Source of the DNA: Candidatus Hecatella orcuttiae
GTDB taxonomy: Archaea; Thermoproteota; Bathyarchaeia; Hecatellales; Hecatellaceae
Direction of reading: 5' to 3'
Length of the DNA stretch: 64,000 bases
NCBI GenBank assembly: GCA_002011035.2
Contig: MTLY02000002.1
Span: 372,001 to 436,000, forward strand
This document shows positions 58,341 through 64,000 of this stretch, piece after piece. The position numbers were made by a program, and so were the translations under genes. Within the stretch, counting starts at the first letter, position 1, and the number at the start of each line of letters is the position of its first letter. The notes beneath the pieces were generated by a model, which worked only from the letters and a program-made list of their open reading frames with translations, searched no databases and had not been told where the DNA came from.

Positions 58341-60173
58341 ATGGCCCGATTCACCGTCAAGATAGCCGGCGTGGACTACCCGTTCACAGCCCTGACCCTC
58401 CGCCAGTCGGTTGACCCCCCTGACGAGTTCACCGTGGAGCTGCCCAAGGTGGAGGCAGCGCCGGCCTTCGAAGACCCCGTGGACATCTACAGGGACGGGG
58501 TGAAAATCTTCAGCGGCCTCCTGGAACGCCGGCAGGCGGTGTTCGGGGAGGAAGGCGAGAGGCTGGTCCTAGGGTCTAGGGACCTCAGCCAGAAGCTGTT
58601 CCGCCACCTCACCGGCGCGCAGACGTGGACTGAGACCAAAGTCCGCACCATCCTCCAAGACCTCATCGCCGGCACAGGCCTGACCGAGGGGGCGATCGCC
58701 GACCCCTTCCAAGTGTGGCACCGGTGGCTTCAGACCACGGACGCAGACTTCGGCGGCGACGTCCTGACGGATGTGGAGGTTGCTGGGACGGGGACGGCGG
58801 CTAAAGTCGTGCTAACCTACGCGGGTGCAACCAAGACAGGAAACATCAAGTCGACGTTGATAGCGCCTGTAAACTGGCAAAGTTGGATTGAATTTAATGC
58901 TGCTGTGGATGAAAAAAACCAAACCATCACCTTCGACATCTTGGATTCGGCGGACAACACGCTTGTAGGCGGCATCACACCAGCTCAGCTGCCCTACGAC
59001 CTATCCGCCCTAGCAGAGTCATCCCTAAAGGTCAGATGCAACCTGACGGCAGCCCCTTGGGTTGATGGAACCGCCCTAGAAAGCAGCACGGGTGTCATTT
59101 ACGCATCATATCCTCGGCGAGGCCAGAAGATTACTGTGCCCAACAAAACCCTCCACACAATAATTTTCGCCATCCACAAGGAAGGCAGCCCCACCGGTAC
59201 GGCGTATCTGAGGATAAGAAGAACCTCAGACGATTCGATTATCTACGAGGAAAGCTTCGACGTTGCCTCTCTTCCTACCGATTCTGGGAATTGGCAGGTT
59301 TTCAAACTCACTAATCCTCCTACCGTCAACGAAGAAGTTAGAATTATGGTTGAATATTATGGCGGCTCCACTGACAACTGGATCAGGATGAGACGTTACA
59401 GAAACTCCTACGGGGAAAACTGGGAAGGCGTCGAAACAAGCTACGATGGAACAGCCTACACGGACGACAGCACCGCCGACAGCAACATCGTCATCCACGA
59501 CAAACCCAGCCCCGAACTCCTAGAATGGTCCGTCACCCACCACAGCGACTACACCGACTTCACCGTGGACTACGAATACCGGTTTGAAGCCGTCAACCGG
59601 CTGGCCGCCATGCTGGGAGCCGAATGGTGGGTGGACTCCGCGGGAGCCCTCCACTTCCAACCCCAAAGGGGCTCCGACCTTTCTGGGACGGTGCGCTACC
59701 AAGCGGAGCGGGATGTAACCGTCTCCCGGGTTACGGAAACCTTCCAGCTGGCCAACCGTATCACCGTCATCGGAGCCGGGGAAGCTGCCAGCCGGGTGGA
59801 GGAGACGGAGGAAGACCCGGCTAGCCAGGCAGCCTATGGGCTGCATGAAGCCGTCTACGTGGACAAGGAAATCGACACCGCGGACGCAGCTAGGACCACG
59901 GCTCAGAACCTCCTAGCCAAGTACAAGGACCCCGTGGAGAAGATCGTCCTCCAAGTCCTCCCCGTCTACGACTTCCAAGTAGGCGACATCATCACCGTCA
60001 CCGACCCCCACACCGGGCTGGAGGGCAGCTACCGGGTGAAGGTCAAGACCATCAGGTTCACAGCCGAAGAAGGGGAGCAGTGGGAGCTGGAGCTGGCCAC
60101 CCGCCTCACCGACCTCCCCGACGAACTGCTCAAGACAGGCCAGCTGCAACGCTGGCTCAAGGGGTTAGCCTGA
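58341..60173 (+). CDS. Tail-tip/baseplate protein with an inserted domain
   Basis: 610 residues. The N-terminal (TVKIAGVDYPFTALTLRQSV, KIFSGLLERRQAVFGEEGER) and C-terminal (YRFEAVNRLAAMLGAEWW, VYDFQVGDIITVTDPHTGLE) parts resemble gp44/gpD-like tail hub proteins. Between about residues 170 and 390 lies a strand-rich domain coded by visibly more A/T-rich DNA (58850-59510), possibly a carbohydrate-binding unit acquired by transfer. It starts directly after the tape-measure stop. Confidence 0.75.
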   Translation: MARFTVKIAGVDYPFTALTLRQSVDPPDEFTVELPKVEAAPAFEDPVDIYRDGVKIFSGLLERRQAVFGEEGERLVLGSRDLSQKLFRHLTGAQTWTETKVRTILQDLIAGTGLTEGAIADPFQVWHRWLQTTDADFGGDVLTDVEVAGTGTAAKVVLTYAGATKTGNIKSTLIAPVNWQSWIEFNAAVDEKNQTITFDILDSADNTLVGGITPAQLPYDLSALAESSLKVRCNLTAAPWVDGTALESSTGVIYASYPRRGQKITVPNKTLHTIIFAIHKEGSPTGTAYLRIRRTSDDSIIYEESFDVASLPTDSGNWQVFKLTNPPTVNEEVRIMVEYYGGSTDNWIRMRRYRNSYGENWEGVETSYDGTAYTDDSTADSNIVIHDKPSPELLEWSVTHHSDYTDFTVDYEYRFEAVNRLAAMLGAEWWVDSAGALHFQPQRGSDLSGTVRYQAERDVTVSRVTETFQLANRITVIGAGEAASRVEETEEDPASQAAYGLHEAVYVDKEIDTADAARTTAQNLLAKYKDPVEKIVLQVLPVYDFQVGDIITVTDPHTGLEGSYRVKVKTIRFTAEEGEQWELELATRLTDLPDELLKTGQLQRWLKGLA

Positions 60174-60174
60174 G

Positions 60175-60390
60175 TTGAAGCTCCGCAATCCCCGCAGCCG
60201 CCCCTACCAAGTCACCGTCCGAGGCCGAAGGTGGGTGATCCCGGCTAAGGCGGTGGTGGAGGTCCCCGACAGGCTGGCGGAGGCCATCCTCGCCACCCGG
60301 GCCTCCCGCTTTCTCCAGCAGGAGAACCCCCCTGTCTCCGACCTCCAAGAGGAGGTAAGGAGGATCAAGGCCTACCTGAGGTTGAGGTAG
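60175..60390 (+). CDS. Small structural protein (71 aa)
   Basis: NPRSRPYQVTVRGRRWVIPA, then VPDRLAEAILATRASRFLQ: a strand-rich basic start and a helical end. No family recognised. TTG start, one base after the previous stop codon, and a stop one base before the next gene's ATG; tight packing supports a real tail gene, perhaps a tail-tip completion protein. Confidence 0.6.
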   Translation: MKLRNPRSRPYQVTVRGRRWVIPAKAVVEVPDRLAEAILATRASRFLQQENPPVSDLQEEVRRIKAYLRLR

Positions 60391-60391
60391 C

Positions 60392-61846
60392 ATGACGGCT
60401 CCCAAGGTCAAAATCGGCATGGACAGCAACACCCTCGACCTGCTGGCCGCGGGCAACGTCCACCGCCTAACCCGCCATCCGCTGAAGACCTTCAGCCGCC
60501 GGAAGGTGGCCGGAGGCGAAGTGCACCTGCCCAGCCTAGGCCCCGCTGAAACCCTTCACATCCTCGAAGGCTGGCTGGACGGGTCGGAGGCGCAGGCCAA
60601 CCTCCAGAAGCTGCTAAACCTCTACCACAGCCAAGAGCTCACCGCCTTGGAGACGGCGAAATACGAGGCCTTCGGCAAGCTTACGGACTTGGAGATTCCC
60701 TACCAAGGCGGAGAGACCGCCGTCCGCTACCGCCTCGAACTCACCGAGCTGCCGGCTTGGGGCCGCACAGCGGTCAACCAGGGCACCGACGCCTACTTGG
60801 CTGACTTAGACTACGCGGCTCTGCGCAGCCAGCTGTTCAGCCCCCTCTGGGCCCGGCATGGATGGAGCTGGGACCGCGGCGGGAAGAAGTTCGCCTACGA
60901 ATTCATCCTCGTCAACGCCCTCGAGGAAACCTCACCTGCGGTTCTCTACGACGACGATGAGGCGTTTTGGTCGACGACGGGATGGGGCTCAGGCTCCAGC
61001 GCTGCCTCCCTGACCGAGGAGTCAACCGTTGTGAAGAAGGGAACTTCGTCAGCCAAAGTCTCCCAGACATCCGGCTCCTACGATGTGTTCGGAATCTACC
61101 ACAGCTGGGCCGCAGGGCAGGACTGGTCTGGCTACGAGTTCGTCGCCCTCTGGCTTTACGGCTCCAACAGCGGCGGAAAGATGGCCCTAGACATTAGGGC
61201 GCCTGATGCCTCCAACAAATACTTCGCTTACATCGACGACACTTGGACGGGGTGGAAGCGGCTGGTTTACCCGTTGAGAGCTATGCCGAAAGTCGGGTCG
61301 CCGGATTTGACAAACGTCAAAGCCGTCTATCTCACCACCGACGAGGGCAACCCATGGGCTCCCTTCTACCTCGACCGCATGGTGCTGGACGTGGGCCAGT
61401 GGGTTGCGGTGGAGGTCTTCGTCCCTGACACGCTAAACACGGCCGATATTAATGTGCGCCTGTATTCATGGGATGGGTCCGGCTGGGTCGTCGGCCCCGG
61501 GGTGGAAGCCACAGACCTGAGCCCTTGGTCTGCCGGCGTAGACCTGTACTTCCTCGACGGCACAAAGGCGAGCGAAGCCTACGGAGGCAACTGGTACAAC
61601 GACCAATTCGCCTACTACTCTCTAGGGGAGAGAGGCCAAACCCCCGGCAAATGGTCTTCACCGCCGCCAGACATCACCTACTCCCTCAACTACGGCTGCC
61701 TGAAACGCCTAGGCTTCGCCGTCAAAATGCCCCCCAGCACGCTGGCCCGCGACACCAGCGGCAGCCAAGCCGTCAACAAAACCCAGCTCAAGCTGGAAAT
61801 CACCTACAACTCAGAGCACACCACCTACGTCGACGGAAGCCTCTAG
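60392..61846 (+). CDS. Receptor-binding/tail-fibre-like protein
   Basis: 484 residues. A structural N-terminal part (about 1-185) is followed by a beta-jelly-roll-like region (about 190-375), with GWKRLVYPLRAM, LTNVKAVYLTTDEGNP and FYLDRMVLDVGQW, resembling carbohydrate-binding modules. The C-terminus is strand-rich and ends TYNSEHTTYVDGSL. The last gene of the cluster, as expected for a host-recognition protein. Host glycans may be the target. Confidence 0.65.
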   Translation: MTAPKVKIGMDSNTLDLLAAGNVHRLTRHPLKTFSRRKVAGGEVHLPSLGPAETLHILEGWLDGSEAQANLQKLLNLYHSQELTALETAKYEAFGKLTDLEIPYQGGETAVRYRLELTELPAWGRTAVNQGTDAYLADLDYAALRSQLFSPLWARHGWSWDRGGKKFAYEFILVNALEETSPAVLYDDDEAFWSTTGWGSGSSAASLTEESTVVKKGTSSAKVSQTSGSYDVFGIYHSWAAGQDWSGYEFVALWLYGSNSGGKMALDIRAPDASNKYFAYIDDTWTGWKRLVYPLRAMPKVGSPDLTNVKAVYLTTDEGNPWAPFYLDRMVLDVGQWVAVEVFVPDTLNTADINVRLYSWDGSGWVVGPGVEATDLSPWSAGVDLYFLDGTKASEAYGGNWYNDQFAYYSLGERGQTPGKWSSPPPDITYSLNYGCLKRLGFAVKMPPSTLARDTSGSQAVNKTQLKLEITYNSEHTTYVDGSL

Positions 61847-61900
61847 CCCCTCCGGGGACAGCGGAAAGGTTAAATTTTCCACCTTTTCACCCTTAAGTTG

Positions 61901-61997
<97 letters not shown>

Positions 61998-62004
61998 CTA
62001 ACTC

Positions 62005-63504
62005 TTAGCACATGATTAAAAACAGCCACAGTGGAATGCGGACTGTGTTTCCTGAAAGTTCGAGTTTTTCCCGTGTGACAACTAGGCTGAAGGGTGGTCT
62101 GTGTTTTTGAGCGAAGTCCCTTAAACCTCTCAAGTCCTTTTCGCTTATTCTGTCCTTGTATTTCACTTCTATGGGGATTGGTCTTTGAAGTAGCTCTATT
62201 ATGATGTCGGTTTCGTATCCTTGGCTTTTCCAGTAAAAAAGTTGCAGCTCTGAGGCAGGCTCAAGGTTGAACTTAAGCCGTTTACAATGGTCTGCCACCA
62301 CACTTTCAACTACTTTTCCCAGTTCCGCGCTGTCTTTCAGAAGGTATTCACTAAAGGCTGCAACAGTAACATTTCGTATACCAGGGTCGTTGACGTAGAC
62401 TTTCTTTTCCCTTCGTATTCTCTTCATTCGGCTGCGAGAGTAGTACTCGGATTCGGATATTAAAAAAGCAGTTTTGAGATAATAGAGATAGGCTTTCAAG
62501 GTTTGCCTCTTAAGCCCTAGGGTGTTGGCCAGTTCAGAATAGTTCATCCGGTGGGAGCTCTCCTTTGCTAAGACCGTGATAAGTTCTTCGAAGGCTACTG
62601 GGTCTCTGATATTGAACGTCCGAACTATATCTCTGTATATTGTCAGGTGGAGATAATTCCTGAGGTTCTCCGCGGATTGGTACAAGTCCTCGGCTGCTAC
62701 AACTTCAGGATATCCTCCTTTTACTAAATAATCCTGTAAAGAGAGGATGAAGCGATCTATGTCTCTTGCTAAAATGTTAGCATTATCTTGAAGCGCGGAG
62801 TAAAAGATGTACGGGTTCTCTCTGCGAATTCCGTCTTGAAGTGATTTTCTGACCTGCCAGTTGACATTATCGAGGCGCTTTTCAAAGCTCTTCTCTTTCA
62901 CGCGAAACCTAACTGTCTCTAAGAATTTCATGGGGAAAACTATTTGAGGAGCAATTCTTCCGACAAGCGATTCTGCGGTCCCCGTCAAAATGTTAACGCT
63001 TGAGGAGCCTGATATGAAAAATTTTACATTATATCCTAGGTCAAACCAGCGTTTCAGGACGCTTTCCCAGTTTTGGAGGAACTGTATTTCATCCAAGAAA
63101 AAATAGACCGGTTTTTCTAAGCGGAAAAGGGATTCCTTAAGGATGTATTTTGAATACAGGTCAAAAATAGCTTTCAAGGATTCGATCGTGATCTTGAGAT
63201 ACAGGTCGTCCAAGGAAACATACATAACTCTTGACGGTCCAACCTTTGAAATAACGTGCTCGATTAACTGATACATTAAAGTGGTTTTTCCGATCCTTCT
63301 TGCTCCCACAATGGCTGTTATCTTTTGATTTTCAACCGTTTTGAGAAGTTTATAATAGTCCCGCCTTTTAAATTCTGGAGCTTTGGTGGAAGGAACTTTC
63401 CCTGAATCCCACCAAGGATTATATATGTACAGGACCCTTAACAATTCAATTTCATCGAGCTTACATGCCTCGCTGTTTCCGCTTCTAACCAAATCCCTCA
63501 CCAA
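62005..63504 (-). CDS. AAA ATPase with DUF4143-type C-terminus
   Basis: A 499-residue ATPase: P-loop VGARRIGKTTLMYQLIEHV near residue 65, Walker B VYFFLDEIQFL near 132, sensor region FFISGSSSVN, then a winged-helix-like stretch (MNYSELANTLGLKRQTLKAY) and a restriction-nuclease-like end (YWKSQGYETDIIIELL, IPIEVKYKD). The family is common in archaea, often with transposable character, role unknown. TTG start. The gene is more A/T-rich than its neighbours and adjoins the tRNA, suggesting transfer. Confidence 0.85.
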   Translation of the reverse strand: MVRDLVRSGNSEACKLDEIELLRVLYIYNPWWDSGKVPSTKAPEFKRRDYYKLLKTVENQKITAIVGARRIGKTTLMYQLIEHVISKVGPSRVMYVSLDDLYLKITIESLKAIFDLYSKYILKESLFRLEKPVYFFLDEIQFLQNWESVLKRWFDLGYNVKFFISGSSSVNILTGTAESLVGRIAPQIVFPMKFLETVRFRVKEKSFEKRLDNVNWQVRKSLQDGIRRENPYIFYSALQDNANILARDIDRFILSLQDYLVKGGYPEVVAAEDLYQSAENLRNYLHLTIYRDIVRTFNIRDPVAFEELITVLAKESSHRMNYSELANTLGLKRQTLKAYLYYLKTAFLISESEYYSRSRMKRIRREKKVYVNDPGIRNVTVAAFSEYLLKDSAELGKVVESVVADHCKRLKFNLEPASELQLFYWKSQGYETDIIIELLQRPIPIEVKYKDRISEKDLRGLRDFAQKHRPPFSLVVTREKLELSGNTVRIPLWLFLIMC

Positions 63505-63532
63505 TAAATTGTACAGTATAATGGTCGAGACT

Positions 63533-63570
63533 TATTGTAATTTGACCATTATAATGGTCAAATTACAATA
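63533..63570. promoter_or_regulatory. 38-base perfect palindrome upstream of the ATPase gene
   Basis: Every base from 63533 to 63570 pairs with its mirror about the centre at 63551/63552; the core half-site reads TATAATGGTC. The same half-site recurs at 63517-63526 and, degenerate, at 63584-63593, about 33-34 bases apart. It overlaps the promoter of the leftward ATPase gene and is probably an operator for a dimeric regulator. Confidence 0.7.
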
Positions 63571-63689
63571 TAAACATGATCTGTGTAATGGCCAAAACGA
63601 AATCATCCAGATTGCAATGATTCTCAGTACTGTCTAGAAGGCTTGATAATTTAAATGGATGCCTGGGGAATCTATGTTTCTCCGGCAAG

Positions 63690-64000
63690 TTATAGGGGCA
63701 TGTGGTCTTTTCGGTAGACCCAGACCACCAAGGGGATTGCCACCGCCAGGTAGGCGAGGTGGACGATTATTCTAGCCCATTCCGCGTTGGTGGTGTAGCC
63801 GAACATCACCGCCAGCACCGAGCCTAGGATGCCCTTGTGGTGCAGCAGGCTGCCTTTCGCTATGTTCAGGGTGTAAGCGTGTTCCCCCAGCCAGCCTGCT
63901 TCGACGCCGGTTTGCTCGTAGAACTCCAGCAGTTCGTGAACCCCATAGCCAGCGAGGCCTCCGGCTAGGAGGATCAGGAGGATGCTGGTGAAGTAGAAGA
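63690..64000 (-). CDS. FTR1-family iron permease (partial, C-terminal part)
   Basis: The frame enters from the right edge and ends at 63690. LLILLAGGLAGYGVHELLEF, AYTLNIAKGSLLHHKGILGS and VHLAYLAVAIPLVVWVYRKD fit the last helices of FTR1/EfeU-type ferrous iron permeases. The N-terminal part with the REXXE iron motifs lies outside the window. It is in normal high-GC composition, marking host chromosome to the right of the A/T-rich segment. Confidence 0.82.
   Translation of the reverse strand, partial: FYFTSILLILLAGGLAGYGVHELLEFYEQTGVEAGWLGEHAYTLNIAKGSLLHHKGILGSVLAVMFGYTTNAEWARIIVHLAYLAVAIPLVVWVYRKDHMPL

Overview
The window is archaeal. The informational genes are of archaeal type: ribosomal proteins S24e and S27ae, tRNA-splicing endonuclease EndA, a GTP-dependent dephospho-CoA kinase, a type II glyceraldehyde-3-phosphate dehydrogenase and a split-subunit glutamate synthase. 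TATA-like boxes sit 20-30 bases before several starts. The mixture (two or three B12-type radical SAM proteins, LarB/LarC, KaiC/MEDS, Na+-decarboxylase subunits, a xanthine-dehydrogenase-type enzyme, no methanogenesis genes) would fit an anaerobic heterotroph such as a Bathyarchaeia-like lineage. That placement is inference; the sequence alone does not prove it.

Bases 1-13600 are mostly housekeeping: a cut-off radical SAM gene, hisS, endA, a dihydroorotase-family amidohydrolase, a PhoU-like regulator, dephospho-CoA kinase, S27ae facing S24e, the biotin genes bioY and birA, and a three-gene glutamate synthase operon divergent from an Lrp-like regulator. Bases 13600-31000 are metabolic: a hydroxyacid dehydrogenase, a B12 radical SAM protein, a LivHMGF transporter with its binding protein further down, a three-subunit molybdenum hydroxylase, three subunits of a Na+-pumping decarboxylase (no alpha subunit), gap and pgk, then a ubiquitin-like MoaD protein, a Rieske ferredoxin and a LysE exporter. 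Bases 31000-45500 hold PxpA, a sugar-isomerase-like protein, a DegT aminotransferase, LarC/LarB, toxin-antitoxin modules, more radical SAM proteins, THEP1 and a MEDS/KaiC signalling pair.

Bases about 45600-61850 form a tailed-virus (HK97-type) head and tail cluster in canonical order: small regulators, large terminase, portal, putative protease, decoration protein, major capsid, connectors, tail terminator, tail tube, tail chaperone with a frameshifted extension, tape measure, tail tip and a fibre-like protein. No integrase, replication or lysis gene is visible. The cluster ends about 55 bases before a tRNA-Ala(UGC) gene, which carries a 24-base intron in the D-arm with a recognisable bulge-helix-bulge. 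Either this is a provirus stripped to its virion genes or a gene-transfer-agent-like element. After the tRNA comes an A/T-rich AAA ATPase gene with a 38-base perfect palindrome in its promoter, and the window ends inside an FTR1-type iron permease.

The most notable points are: the D-arm intron next to endA in the same window; a likely +1 programmed frameshift (UUU-C) in the tail chaperone; a second frame break at a run of seven C in the tail terminator gene; five genes whose best start is CTG, two of them as CTGA stop-start overlaps; the integrase-less structural cluster; and the palindrome with phased half-sites before the ATPase gene.
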